Assembly: GCF_041200175.1 (NCBI RefSeq)
Contig: NZ_CP165727.1
Span: forward strand, 5,955,501-6,019,500
DNA length: 64,000 nucleotides
Origin: Streptomyces sp. R33
GTDB lineage: Bacteria; Actinomycetota; Actinomycetes; Streptomycetales; Streptomycetaceae
Direction: 5' to 3'
Below are positions 48,398-57,031 of the stretch, piece after piece. Position numbers and translations under genes: made by a program. A model generated the notes under the pieces. The model was not told where the DNA came from. It searched no databases and saw only the letters and a list, made by a program, of their open reading frames with translations. How positions within the stretch are numbered: position 1 is the stretch's first letter; every line of letters starts with the position of its first letter.

Positions 48398-50152
48398 CTA
48401 CGCCTGTTCGCGCCAGCCGTTCGTGATGGGCAGCCGGCGGTCCTTGCCGAAGCCCTTCGCGGAGATCTTCGTGCCCGGCGGGTACTGGCGGCGCTTGTAC
48501 TCCGCCGTGTCCACCATCCGCAGCGTCCTGGCGACCAGCTCGGGGTCGAATCCGGCCGCGACGATCGCCTCCAGGCCCTGGTCGCGGTCCACGTACAGCG
48601 CCAGGATCGCGTCCAGCACCGGGTAGTCCGGCAGCGAGTCCGTGTCCACCTGGCCCGGGCGCAGTTCGGCGCTCGGCGGCTTCACGATGGAGTTCTCCGG
48701 GATCGGCGGGGTCTCGCCGCGCTCGGCCGCGGCCCGGTTGCGGTACTGCGCGAGCCGGAACACGTCCGACTTGTAGACGTCCTTGATCGGCCCGTACGCG
48801 CCCACCGAGTCGCCGTACAGGGTGGAGTAGCCGACGGCCAGCTCCGACTTGTTGCCCGGGGCCAGCACGATGTGGCCCTCCTGGTTGGACACCGCCATCA
48901 GCATGGTGCCGCGCAGCCGGGACTGGAGGTTCTCCTCCGCCAGGCCGGTCAGGCCCAGCGAGCCCATGTACGCGTCGAACATCGGCTCGATCGGTACCGT
49001 ACGGAAGTTCAGGCCGGTCCGGTCGGCCAGATCCGCCGCATCGCCCTTGGAGTGCTCCGAGGAGTACTTCGAGGGCATCGAGATGCCGTAGACGTTCTGC
49101 GCGCCGATCGCGTCGCAGGCGATGGCCGCGACCAGCGCCGAGTCGATGCCGCCGGAGAGCCCGATCAGGACGGAGCGGAACCCGTTCTTCTTGACGTACG
49201 CGCGCAGGCCCACGACCAGCGCGTCGTAGACCTCCTCGTCGTCGTCGAGGCGGTCGGCGTAGCCGCCCGTGACCACCGGCTCGTACGGTTCCACCGGCTC
49301 CTCGGAGAGGATCACGTGGTCGATCCGCAGGCCGTCGTCGACCACGCCCTCGGGCGCGTCGGCCCGCGCCGCGGGCAGGTCGAGGTCCACGAGGACGCAG
49401 CCCTCGGAGAACTGCGGGGCGCGCGCGATGACCTCGCCGGCGGCGTCGACGACGATCGAGTCGCCGTCGAAGACCAGCTCGTCCTGGCCGCCGATCATCG
49501 CCAGGTAGGCGAGGGTGCAGCCGGCCTCCTGGGCGCGCTTCTGGACCAGTTCCAGGCGCTGGTCGTCCTTGTTGCGCTCGTACGGGGAGGCGTTGACGGA
49601 GATCAGCAGGCCGGCCCCGGCGGAGCGGGTGGCCGGGACGCGGCCGCCCTCCTGCCAGAGGTCCTCGCAGATCGCCAGGGCCACGTCGACGCCGCGCACC
49701 CGGATCACCGGCTGGGTGTCGCCCGGCACGAAGTACCGGAACTCGTCGAACACGCCGTAGTTGGGGAGGTGGTGCTTGGCGAAACGGAGGGCGACCTTCC
49801 CGCCGTAGAGCACGGCGGCCGCGTTCTCCGGGGATCCGGCGGGGCGGCCGAGCCGCGGGGCGGCCTTCCCGGAGCGGTCGAGGTAGCCGACGACGACCGG
49901 CAGTTCGCCGAAGCCCTCGACGGCCAGCCGCTGCGCGAGTTCGCGCAGCGCGGTGCGGGAGGCCTCGACGAAGGAGCCGCGCAGGGCGAGGTCCTCGACG
50001 GGGTACCCGGTCAGCATCATCTCCGGGAACGCCACCAGGTGGGCGCCCTGCTCGGCGGAGTGCCGGGTCCAGTGGACGACCGAGTCGGCGTTGGCGGCGA
50101 TGTTGCCGACCTGCGAGTCGATCTGATTCAGAGCGAGGCGAAGTTGAGGCAC
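48398..50152 (-). CDS. nadE: Glutamine-dependent NAD+ synthase
   Basis: A 584-residue two-domain NadE. The N-terminal nitrilase-type glutaminase domain (about 1-270) has catalytic Glu in FPEMMLTGYP, Lys in GKVALRFAKHHLPN and Cys in LAICEDLW. The C-terminal synthetase has the P-loop LIGLSGGIDSALVAAIACDA and the LAPGNKSELAVGYSTLYGD block. It makes NAD from deamido-NAD with glutamine as nitrogen source. GTG 50152 (VPQLRLALNQIDSQVG) begins the conserved glutaminase; the frame is open slightly beyond. Confidence 0.95.
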   Translation of the reverse strand: MPQLRLALNQIDSQVGNIAANADSVVHWTRHSAEQGAHLVAFPEMMLTGYPVEDLALRGSFVEASRTALRELAQRLAVEGFGELPVVVGYLDRSGKAAPRLGRPAGSPENAAAVLYGGKVALRFAKHHLPNYGVFDEFRYFVPGDTQPVIRVRGVDVALAICEDLWQEGGRVPATRSAGAGLLISVNASPYERNKDDQRLELVQKRAQEAGCTLAYLAMIGGQDELVFDGDSIVVDAAGEVIARAPQFSEGCVLVDLDLPAARADAPEGVVDDGLRIDHVILSEEPVEPYEPVVTGGYADRLDDDEEVYDALVVGLRAYVKKNGFRSVLIGLSGGIDSALVAAIACDAIGAQNVYGISMPSKYSSEHSKGDAADLADRTGLNFRTVPIEPMFDAYMGSLGLTGLAEENLQSRLRGTMLMAVSNQEGHIVLAPGNKSELAVGYSTLYGDSVGAYGPIKDVYKSDVFRLAQYRNRAAAERGETPPIPENSIVKPPSAELRPGQVDTDSLPDYPVLDAILALYVDRDQGLEAIVAAGFDPELVARTLRMVDTAEYKRRQYPPGTKISAKGFGKDRRLPITNGWREQA

Positions 50153-50216
50153 GGGACCCAGTCTAATCGTCTTTCTGACGCGATGTCCTGGGGCCCGCAC
50201 TTCTCGTGCGCTTCCG

Positions 50217-51539
50217 TCAGCCGATCGAGCCGCTGAACTTCGCGTTGGGCATCATGATTCCGGGCGAGATGTCGGCGCTGATGCGCTCGGTGCCCTCGGG
50301 CACCTCGAAGGCCACGACCCCGCTGGCGGACTCGCCCGGCAGGATGTCGCCCTTGATCATCTTCGGGACGTCCCCGTCGAAGACGAGCTTGGCGGTCATC
50401 CCCTTCTCGTCACGGACGTTGGGCATCGCGTAGATGACGTTGTGCGCGGCGGACGAGCCGTTGGTGATGGTGAGCGTCATCTCCACCGCGTTGCCCACCT
50501 GGGAGTACTTGTTCTTGGTGACGTACTTCTTCGGCGTCGAGAGGGTCACCTTGATGCCGTTCGGGTACGTGTACGTCTCGCCGAACGGCAGCGGGGTCGT
50601 CATGCCGGGGACCTGCGAAGGCGAAGGCATGGGCGAGGCCTTCGGGACCGGCGGCGTGCTGCGGCGGAGGTCGGCCGGGGGGTCCCAGTCGTCGTCGAGG
50701 CGGTCGCCGGCCCGTTCGATGACGAGGCCGGTGAGGAGGAAGCCGCCGACGGAGGCGCCGAAGCCCAGTACGGCGAGCACGGTGCCCACCACGGCCATCG
50801 TCTTGCGGCCGGCGCCGTCCGAGGCGCGGACGAGGGCGCCGATGCCGATGCCGATGCCGATCACGGCGAGGAGGGAGCCCAGCCAGAAGACGAACGGGAT
50901 GAGCCCGACGACCACGGCGGCGATGCCGATGACGAGGGCGGCGACGGCCAGGCCGTTGGTGGCGGTGGAGGGGGCGGGCGTACCCCAGGGGTTGCCGGGG
51001 CCGGCGCCGGGGCCGGCGTGGGCACCCCAGGGGTTGCCGGGCGGCACGGGCGCGCCGGGTCCGCCGGGCGGCACGGGCGCGCCGAACGAGGGGGCCGGGG
51101 GAGCCGCGAACTGGGGCGCGGTCGGCGGCGCGAAGGCATCGGCGGGCGCGGGCGGCGCGAAGGCGTCGACGGGCGCGGGTGCGGGCGCGGGCTGCGGCGC
51201 GGGGGCCGGCACGGGCGCGGGCTGCGGCGCGGGGGCCGGCACGGGCTCGGGCTGCGGTTCGGGCGTGGGAGCCGGCACGGGCTGGGGCTGCGGTTCGGGC
51301 GTCGGCTCGGGCGCGGGCGCCGGCTCGGGCCGGGCTTCGGGTTCCGGCGTCGGCGCGGGCTCCGGGGCCGGTTCCGGCGTCGGCTCCGGCTCCGGCACCG
51401 GGGACTTCTGGAGCGACAGCGGCAGCGGCTGCGCCGGCTCGGGCGCGGAGGGCGCCGGGGCCGGCTCCGGTATGGGCGTGCCCGCGGGCTCCGTCGGCGG
51501 ACCGGACGGGCTGCTGGGCGGGTTCGGGGGCGTGCTCAT
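50217..51539 (-). CDS. Proline-rich membrane protein with DUF4190 and DUF4352-like domains
   Basis: A 440-residue protein. Residues 1-185 are low-complexity: PEP/PAPAPE repeats then APPA/GAPVPPG units. Two membrane helices (about 195-250) carry the DUF4190 pattern (NGLAVAALVIGIAAVVVG, then GIGIGIGALVRASDGAGRKTMAVVGTVL) and a third follows. The C-terminal 120 residues are an extracellular beta domain (ETYTYPNGIKVTLSTPKKYVTKNKYSQVGNAVEMTLTITNGSSA) like DUF4352. Such proteins are common in Streptomyces and lack an assigned role. Confidence 0.8.
   Translation of the reverse strand: MSTPPNPPSSPSGPPTEPAGTPIPEPAPAPSAPEPAQPLPLSLQKSPVPEPEPTPEPAPEPAPTPEPEARPEPAPAPEPTPEPQPQPVPAPTPEPQPEPVPAPAPQPAPVPAPAPQPAPAPAPVDAFAPPAPADAFAPPTAPQFAAPPAPSFGAPVPPGGPGAPVPPGNPWGAHAGPGAGPGNPWGTPAPSTATNGLAVAALVIGIAAVVVGLIPFVFWLGSLLAVIGIGIGIGALVRASDGAGRKTMAVVGTVLAVLGFGASVGGFLLTGLVIERAGDRLDDDWDPPADLRRSTPPVPKASPMPSPSQVPGMTTPLPFGETYTYPNGIKVTLSTPKKYVTKNKYSQVGNAVEMTLTITNGSSAAHNVIYAMPNVRDEKGMTAKLVFDGDVPKMIKGDILPGESASGVVAFEVPEGTERISADISPGIMMPNAKFSGSIG
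51150..51420. repeat. Low-complexity CCGGCxC repeat tract encoding PEP/PAP repeats
   Basis: Irregular 6- and 18-bp repeats of GGGCGCGGGCTGCGG/GGCTCCGG types encode Pro-Glu-Pro and Pro-Ala-Pro runs in the DUF4190 protein. Both strands are open, which explains many spurious frames here. Confidence 0.75.
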
Positions 51540-51626
51540 ACCTGGCGGAAGTCCTCACGGGGGTGGCGTGCGCGGTGATCACCAAGCCTGCCATGCGCTC
51601 CGTAGAGCTCCAAGAGGGTTTGGGCC

Positions 51627-51644
51627 CCCGGCCCGCAGGCCGGG
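51627..51644 (-). terminator. Candidate terminator after the multicopper oxidase
   Basis: CCCGGCC (51627-51633) with GGCCGGG (51638-51644), four-base loop, about 20 bases beyond the oxidase stop. No U-tract. Confidence 0.4.
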
Positions 51645-51664
51645 AGCCGCACCCCGCGCAGGGG

Positions 51665-53326
51665 CTACCGCCGGTACCCCAGCACCGTCATCATCCCGGC
51701 CTCCGCGTGGTACACGTTGTGGCAATGCACCATCCACAGCCCGGGGTTGTCGGCGTCGAAGTCGACCGTCAGCGTCCCTCCCCCAGACTTCGTCCGGGAG
51801 GTACCCCCAGGCAGGATCAGCGCGGTGTCCTTGCGTGCGCCGCCCCGGCCGCCGCCGAGCGCGAAGGTGTGCCCGTGCAGGTGCAGCGGGTGCCACATCG
51901 TCGTCGAGTTGTTGAACTCCAGCCGGACCCGCTCGCCGGCCTTCACCGGGTGCCGCTGGTCGGCCGTGTACGGCTTGCCGTCGAAGGCCCAGTCGTACTT
52001 CTCCATCCCCCCGGTCAGCTTGATCCCGATCGTGCGGTCCGGCTCGCGCGGCGCGAGTGCTGCGGGCTCCGCGGCGCGCAGCCGGTCCGCCGTCAGCGGC
52101 TTCCCGGCCAGCTCGGCGGGCCGGGTCGCGGCGGTGGGCGCCGCCCCCGCCCCCGTGCGCAGCAGGGCGAGCGCGGACGCCGGCCCGCCCTTGCCCTCCT
52201 TGCCCTCGGCGAGTGCGGTGAGCGGGAACACCCCGTCCTGCGCGGTGACCAGTACGTCGTACCGCTCGCCCATGCCGAGCAGCAGGGAGCCGGTCTTCGC
52301 GTGCTCCACCGGGTAGCCGTCGGTGTGGGTGACCGTCAGTTCGTGGCCGCCGAGGGCGATCCGGAAGGCGGTGTCCCCGCCCGCATTGACGATCCGCAGC
52401 CGGATCCGGTCGCCGGGCCTGGCCGTGAAGACCGACGGGTCCTGCGCCGTCCGCCCGTTGACCAGGTAGTGCGGGTACGCGACATCACCCGGGTCCTTGC
52501 CGAGGACCTCGCTCTCCCCGCCCATGAGCAGGCGCGAGGGTCCGCCGCCGGGCGGGGTCTGCGGGGCCGCGCCGCCGTGGCCGGCGTGCCCGCCGCCCGA
52601 CTGCATGTCCATGCCCTTGCGGAGCTCGGCCAGGACCGCGTCGGGGGTGGAGCCGTCGACTCCGTCGACCCAGTCGTCCAGGACCACCACCCACTCCTTG
52701 TCGTACGAGAGCGGCTCCTTCGGGTCCTCGACGATGAGCGGGGCGTAGAGGCCGCGGTCCTGCTGGACGCCCGAGTGCGGGTGGAACCAGTACGTCCCCG
52801 GGTTCGGGACGGCGAACCGGTACGTGAAGGACCCGCCCGGCGCGATGTCCCGCTGGGTCAGGCCCGGGACCCCGTCCATGTCGTTGCGCAGGGCGAGGCC
52901 GTGCCAGTGCAGGGAGGTGGCCTGCGGGAGGTCGTTGGCCAGGGTCAGGGCGAGGGTGCCGCCCGCGGTGACCCTGACCTCCTGGCCGGGCAGCCGGTCC
53001 CCGTACGCCCACGAGCGGACGGTGAGGCCGCCGCCGAGGTCGAGGGGGGTGGCGGTGGCGGTCAGCTTGACCTCGGAGACCGGTCCGGTGGCCTTGCGGG
53101 CGGCCTCGGCGGCCTGGACCTCGGGCCCGGCGGGGTCGACGTAACCGCCCGGCGCGGCGGCGGAGGACCCGCCGTGGTTCATGGAGCCGTGGTCCGGGCC
53201 GGAGCCGTCGGAGCCGCCGGAGCCGTCGGAACAGGCGGCGAGCAGCGCCGAACCGGCGAGGGCGGCGGAGGCGCCGAGAACGGCGCGGCGGGTGGGGCGG
53301 GCAGGACGGCTGGGAAGAGAGCGCAT
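51665..53326 (-). CDS. Tat-exported three-domain multicopper oxidase
   Basis: A 553-residue multicopper oxidase. The N-terminus has twin arginines (TRRAVLGASAALAGSALLAAC) with a cysteine at the end, so it is Tat-exported and possibly lipid-anchored. The four copper-binding segments are present: SLHWHGLALRND, GTYWFHPHSG, MWHPLHLHGHTF and WMVHCHNVYHAEAGM. A Met/His-rich loop (GKGMDMQSGGGHAGHGG) near residue 270 is typical of CueO-like cuprous oxidases. It would oxidise Cu(I) or organic substrates outside the cell. ATG 53326 is preferred over the longer open frame. Confidence 0.92.
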   Translation of the reverse strand: MRSLPSRPARPTRRAVLGASAALAGSALLAACSDGSGGSDGSGPDHGSMNHGGSSAAAPGGYVDPAGPEVQAAEAARKATGPVSEVKLTATATPLDLGGGLTVRSWAYGDRLPGQEVRVTAGGTLALTLANDLPQATSLHWHGLALRNDMDGVPGLTQRDIAPGGSFTYRFAVPNPGTYWFHPHSGVQQDRGLYAPLIVEDPKEPLSYDKEWVVVLDDWVDGVDGSTPDAVLAELRKGMDMQSGGGHAGHGGAAPQTPPGGGPSRLLMGGESEVLGKDPGDVAYPHYLVNGRTAQDPSVFTARPGDRIRLRIVNAGGDTAFRIALGGHELTVTHTDGYPVEHAKTGSLLLGMGERYDVLVTAQDGVFPLTALAEGKEGKGGPASALALLRTGAGAAPTAATRPAELAGKPLTADRLRAAEPAALAPREPDRTIGIKLTGGMEKYDWAFDGKPYTADQRHPVKAGERVRLEFNNSTTMWHPLHLHGHTFALGGGRGGARKDTALILPGGTSRTKSGGGTLTVDFDADNPGLWMVHCHNVYHAEAGMMTVLGYRR

Positions 53327-53440
53327 GGGAGCACCTCGTGGTGTGGTCGTACGAGCGGATGGGCGCCGTCTGCTGCCGCCGCTCGGGCCCTGCACGCGGG
53401 GCGCGTGCGCGGGCATGCAGGGGCGGCAGCCGGCCCGTTG

Positions 53441-54013
53441 CTATACGCGCAGTACCGCCAGCCGGGTCAGGAGTTCGTGGGGCGACGGCGGGTCGGGTCC
53501 GCCGGACCGGCGCGGCCCGCGGGCCGCGCCCCCGAGCGGCGCGGCGTCGCGGAGGCCGGCCGGTCCGGCGCCCAGGATCAGCAGGGTGAGTCCGCCCAGT
53601 ACGGCCAGGCACACCGACATGGGGTCCATGCCGGAGCCGGGCGGCGGGGCCTCGACGGCGGACCCCCGGTCGTGGGAGGCGTGCGTCGGGACGGGGGCGG
53701 AGACCGTGCCGGGGTCCGTGCCCGTGTCGACGTCCGTGCCGGTGCCGGTGCCGGTGCCGGCGTCCGTGCCCGTGCCCGTGGCCGTGCGCGCGCCCGTGCC
53801 CGTCAGGCCGGCCGACGCGTGGCCCGGCGTGTGGTCGGCGCCGCGCCCGGCCGAGGCAACGGCGACGGCCGGAGCCGCGTCCTCCATGGTGTGGGACGGA
53901 CTCGGATGGCCCAGGGTGTGCATGGTGACGATGCCCAGGAGCAGCGCAGCGAGCAGCAGCAGCCGGGGCCACCGGGCCGCTCGCCGGTCGGTGCGCAGGG
54001 CAGGGCGCGTCAT
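53441..54013 (-). CDS. DUF6153-like secreted/membrane protein
   Basis: A 190-residue protein with an N-terminal hydrophobic helix (about 16-34, LLLLAALLLGIVTMHTLGHP) and a second near residue 135-155 (SVCLAVLGGLTLLILGAG). His/Met residues occur between them and a TGTGTD repeat sits in the loop. This matches the short actinobacterial DUF6153 family, usually near copper or stress genes. ATG 54013 lies 12 bases from a TACCC-N5-GGGTA dyad. It precedes the multicopper oxidase gene on the same strand (115-base gap). Confidence 0.65.
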   Translation of the reverse strand: MTRPALRTDRRAARWPRLLLLAALLLGIVTMHTLGHPSPSHTMEDAAPAVAVASAGRGADHTPGHASAGLTGTGARTATGTGTDAGTGTGTGTDVDTGTDPGTVSAPVPTHASHDRGSAVEAPPPGSGMDPMSVCLAVLGGLTLLILGAGPAGLRDAAPLGGAARGPRRSGGPDPPSPHELLTRLAVLRV

Positions 54014-54024
54014 GGGCGGAACCC

Positions 54025-54039
54025 TACCCCGGGTGGGTA
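54025..54039. promoter_or_regulatory. TACCC-N5-GGGTA dyad, CsoR-like copper operator
   Basis: TACCCCGGGTGGGTA has perfect TACCC/GGGTA arms with five bases between, the shape of the inverted repeats bound by CsoR copper sensors in Streptomyces. It lies between divergent DUF6153 (start 54013) and DUF998 genes, upstream of the multicopper oxidase. No csoR gene is in the window. Confidence 0.5.
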
Positions 54040-54084
54040 TCTGATCGTAGGACCGGGTCCGCCGTGTTGAGGATGATGCGCAGT

Positions 54085-54795
54085 ATGTCCACAAAAGCCG
54101 AAACGGGGTTCTTCGCGAGCAATGCGCGGCCGGTCGCCCTCCTCATCGGGCTGGGCGCCGCCGCGTACACGGCGTGGGTGCTCGAGGTCGTCCTCTCGAC
54201 GGGCCTGAACCCGATCGAGACGTACGTCAGCGAGCTCGCCGCCCAGGACCAGCCGCTCGGCGGCCTGTTCCGGGCCACCGACTTCACCGCCGGAGTGCTC
54301 GCCTTCGCGGGCGGCCTGCTGGCCCTGGCGGGGCTGTTGCGCCGCGACGGGTCCCGCCGCCCCTGGTCGGTCGTGGGCTGGGCCGGCGTCACCCTCTTCG
54401 GCGCGGCCACCGCCGCCGATGCCTGGCTCCCGCTGAGCTGCACACCCACCGTGGACCCGGTGTGCGCGGCCCGGGAGACCGCCGGCCTGGTCCCGGCCAC
54501 CCATCAGGCGCACGCCGTCAGCAGCAGCCTCGCCATGACCGGCGCCCTCGTCGGGATCGTCGCCCTCACCGTCGCCGCCCGCCGCTACGGCCGGCTCGCC
54601 CCGCTCGCCCGCTACGGGCCGGTCCTGGTCGGGCTGGAGCTGCTCGCCACCGCCTGGACCCTGTCCGCCATCGCGCTGTTCACCGCCGGGCGCGGGACCT
54701 GGGCGCTGGGGGCCGGGCAGCGGCTGCAGGTGCTGTTCGTGGCGCTCTGGCTGGGCCTGCTCGCGTACTCGGTCCACAAGGAGCGCCGCACATGA
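54085..54795 (+). CDS. DUF998 family membrane protein
   Basis: A 236-residue protein (from ATG 54085; GTG 54064, ATG 54073 and 54076 are in frame) with six membrane helices. The DUF998 pattern is visible: NPIETYVSELAAQDQPLGGLFRATDFTAGVLAF, then GAATAADAWLPLSC, then HAVSSSLAMTGALVGIVAL. The family is uncharacterised, with 7TM-like topology. It overlaps the following hydrolase gene by four bases (ATGA), so the two are translated together. Confidence 0.8.
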   Translation: MSTKAETGFFASNARPVALLIGLGAAAYTAWVLEVVLSTGLNPIETYVSELAAQDQPLGGLFRATDFTAGVLAFAGGLLALAGLLRRDGSRRPWSVVGWAGVTLFGAATAADAWLPLSCTPTVDPVCAARETAGLVPATHQAHAVSSSLAMTGALVGIVALTVAARRYGRLAPLARYGPVLVGLELLATAWTLSAIALFTAGRGTWALGAGQRLQVLFVALWLGLLAYSVHKERRT

Positions 54796-55736
54796 CACCG
54801 CGTACGACCGCGCACGGCACCGGCACCGCCCCGACCGGCCGCTTCGTACGCGTGGACGGCGTCCCGCTGCACGTCGTCGTGGAGGGGAGCGGACCGCCCG
54901 TGGTGCTGAGCGCCGGGCTCGCCATGGCCTGGTTCGACTGGGACCCCGTCGCCGCACTGCTCGTCGCGCACGGCCGCACCGTCGTCCGCTTCGACCGCCC
55001 CGGGCACGGGCTGAGCGCCCCCGCCACCGTCCCGGCGACCGCCGCCGGGGAGGCCCGCCGCATCGCCGGGCTCCTGGACGCGCTCGGCCTGCCCGGCCCG
55101 GTCACCGTCGCCGGGCACTCGATCGCCGGGTTCCACGCCGAAGCCTTCGCCCGCCTGTACCCCGAGCGCACCGCCGCCCTGGTCCTGGTCGACACCAGCA
55201 TCGAGGAGGACCCCCGTACGGTCTGGCCCGCCGGGCTGCGCACCGCCGCCGCCCGCGTGCTCGGCCGGGCCCTGACCGCCGCCGGGCTGCCCGCCGCGCT
55301 GGGTCCGCTCGCCCGCCGCGCCGCCGTACGGGCCTCCCGCACCGGCGGCGGCGACCTGGCCGCGCGGCACCTCGTACGCCGCTGCTACCGCACCGGCCGG
55401 GTCTGGCGCGGCGCCCTGCTGGAGAACTCCCGCTACCCCGACACCGCCGCCGAGGTCCTGGCGCTGCGGACCGGGCGCCCGCCGTCCGTCCCCGTCACCG
55501 TGCTCACGGGGTACGACGGCTCGGCCGGGCGGGGGGCCCTGCGCTGGTGCGAGCGCCAGGCGCGGCTGGCCGACCGGCTCGGCGCCCGCTTCGAGATCGC
55601 CGAACCCGCGGGGCACCTGGTCATGCTGGACCGCCCGGGCCGGGTGGCACGGGCGATCCTGGACGCTGGTGGAAGGGAGCCGGGCGGGGCGGGCCGGCCG
55701 GACCGGCCGGAGCGGCCGGGTCAGCGCCCCGCGTAG
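54792..55736 (+). CDS. Alpha/beta hydrolase
   Basis: A 314-residue alpha/beta-hydrolase: oxyanion region VVLSAGLAMAWFDWDPVA, RFDRPGHGLSAP, nucleophile elbow VAGHSIAGFHAE (Ser), acid in LTGYDGSAG region and His in AEPAGHLVMLDRP. It probably cleaves an ester or amide; the lid sequence gives no substrate. It is translationally coupled to the DUF998 gene. Its C-terminus is RPDRPERPG low-complexity and its last 16 bases overlap the convergent CBS gene. Confidence 0.85.
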   Translation: MTPRTTAHGTGTAPTGRFVRVDGVPLHVVVEGSGPPVVLSAGLAMAWFDWDPVAALLVAHGRTVVRFDRPGHGLSAPATVPATAAGEARRIAGLLDALGLPGPVTVAGHSIAGFHAEAFARLYPERTAALVLVDTSIEEDPRTVWPAGLRTAAARVLGRALTAAGLPAALGPLARRAAVRASRTGGGDLAARHLVRRCYRTGRVWRGALLENSRYPDTAAEVLALRTGRPPSVPVTVLTGYDGSAGRGALRWCERQARLADRLGARFEIAEPAGHLVMLDRPGRVARAILDAGGREPGGAGRPDRPERPGQRPA

Positions 55737-56140
55737 ACCTTCTCCACGAAGCCCGCCAGCTGGTGTTCGTCGAGGTGCTGGGCCAGGTCGGCCTCGCTGA
55801 TCATGCCGACCAGCTTCTTGTCCTTGATGACCGGGAGCCGCTTGATCCGGTGGCTCTCCATCTCGTCCAGCACGTCGGTGACGTCCGCGCCCGCGTCGAT
55901 CCAGCGCGGGGTGCCCTTGGCCATGTCACCGCAGGTCATCTCGGACGGGTTCAGCCCCTGGGCCACACAGTTCACGACGATGTCGCGGTCGGTGATGATG
56001 CCGCAGAGCCGCTCGGCGGCGTCGCTGATGGGCAGGGCGCCCACGTTGAGCCGGCTCATCAGCTGAGCGGCCTCGTCCAGAGTGGCGGTCGCGGGGATCC
56101 ACTGGGCCCCGGGGTGCATGATGTCTGCCGCGGTGGTCAT
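55721..56140 (-). CDS. CBS-domain protein (HRP1-like)
   Basis: A 139-residue protein with two CBS motifs: residues about 8-60 (HPGAQWIPATATLDEAAQLMSRLNVGALPISDAAERLCGIITDRDIV) and about 72-128 (MAKGTPRWIDAGADVTDVLDEMESHRIKRLPVIKDKKLVGMISEADLA). It matches the mycobacterial hypoxic response protein 1 group, which binds no nucleotide strongly. GGAGGT precedes the ATG. Convergent, with a 16-base overlap, to the hydrolase gene. Confidence 0.9.
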   Translation of the reverse strand: MTTAADIMHPGAQWIPATATLDEAAQLMSRLNVGALPISDAAERLCGIITDRDIVVNCVAQGLNPSEMTCGDMAKGTPRWIDAGADVTDVLDEMESHRIKRLPVIKDKKLVGMISEADLAQHLDEHQLAGFVEKVYAGR

Positions 56141-56263
56141 TGCTTACCTCCTGCGCATGCCGGTGCGGCCGGGCGCGGATGCGCCCGCCTCGGCACCCTC
56201 GGGAGGCCGGTGGTGGGAGGGCCTGACGAGGGCGCCCTCCCACCACCGTACGGGCGCGGCCCG

Positions 56264-57031
56264 TCACCCGCGCGGTGCAGCTCCGCGCTGTTTCAGCATG
56301 TCCGCCATGAGCGTGAGCTCCGACTGCTGCGCCTCGACCATCCCCCGGGCCAGATCCCGCTCGGCGGGGGTCTTGCACTGCGTCGCACAGCCCTGGGCCA
56401 TCGCGACCCCGCCCTTGTGGTGGTCGGTCATCAGCTGGAGGTAGAGCACCTCCGCGTCGCGGCCCTCGGCGGCGCCGAGCTGCGCGAGCTCCTCCTTGGT
56501 GGCCATGCCGGCCATCAGGGCGCCGGGCTTGGCGGCGGCGCCGCCCATGTCGTGGCCGGCCGTGTCGTGGCTGCTCGTGTCGTGCCCGCTCGTGCCGTGC
56601 CCGGCCGCGTCGTGCCCGCTCGTATCGTGCCCGCTCGTACCGTGCCCGGCGTGACCGCCGTGCTGGTCCGCGGACCCCATCCAGGACATCGGCGGCTCGT
56701 CGGCCACCACCTTCGGCAGCCCCCACAGGTCCAGCCAGCCCAGCAGCATGCCCCGCTGGTTGGCCTGGGTGTTCGCGATGTCGTACGCGAGCCCGCGCAC
56801 CGGCTCGTCCTTGGTGCGGTCCCGCACGATGAACGACATCTCCACCGCCTGCTGGTGGTGCACCGCCATGTCCCGCGCGAAGCCCGCGTCCGGCGAGTGG
56901 AGGCCCGGAGCGCGGCCCGACGGGCCGGAGCCGTCGCCGTCGCCGTCGCTCGCGGCGGTGACCGTGGCCGCCCCCGCGAACAGCAGCGCGAGCAGGACGG
57001 CGGTCCCGGCCGCCCAGTACGTACGGGTCAC
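56264..57031 (-). CDS. DUF305 exported protein with His-rich repeat
   Basis: A 255-residue exported protein: N-terminal hydrophobic helix (about 8-28) and a DUF305 domain in two parts, DAGFARDMAVHHQQAVEMSFIVRDR (about 50) and MTDHHKGGVAMAQGCATQCKTPAERDLARGMVEAQQSELTLM. Between them a Gly-His-Asp-Thr-Ser pentad repeat (about 128-160) adds many histidines. DUF305 proteins occur with copper-resistance genes. GTG 57031 overlaps the upstream DUF3105 stop (GTGA). The repeat suggests metal binding; this is inference. Confidence 0.87.
   Translation of the reverse strand: MTRTYWAAGTAVLLALLFAGAATVTAASDGDGDGSGPSGRAPGLHSPDAGFARDMAVHHQQAVEMSFIVRDRTKDEPVRGLAYDIANTQANQRGMLLGWLDLWGLPKVVADEPPMSWMGSADQHGGHAGHGTSGHDTSGHDAAGHGTSGHDTSSHDTAGHDMGGAAAKPGALMAGMATKEELAQLGAAEGRDAEVLYLQLMTDHHKGGVAMAQGCATQCKTPAERDLARGMVEAQQSELTLMADMLKQRGAAPRG
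56549..56653. repeat. 15-bp tandem repeat encoding His-rich pentads, seven copies
   Basis: Seven 15-base units of RTCGTGCCCGCTCGT type run head to tail within the DUF305 gene and encode GHDTS-like pentads, with a histidine in every unit. Confidence 0.85.

Noticed and set aside
50217..51539. Plus-strand Gly-rich frames over 50434-51915
   Set aside because: They mirror the Pro-rich repeat of the minus-strand DUF4190 protein and have no domain content.
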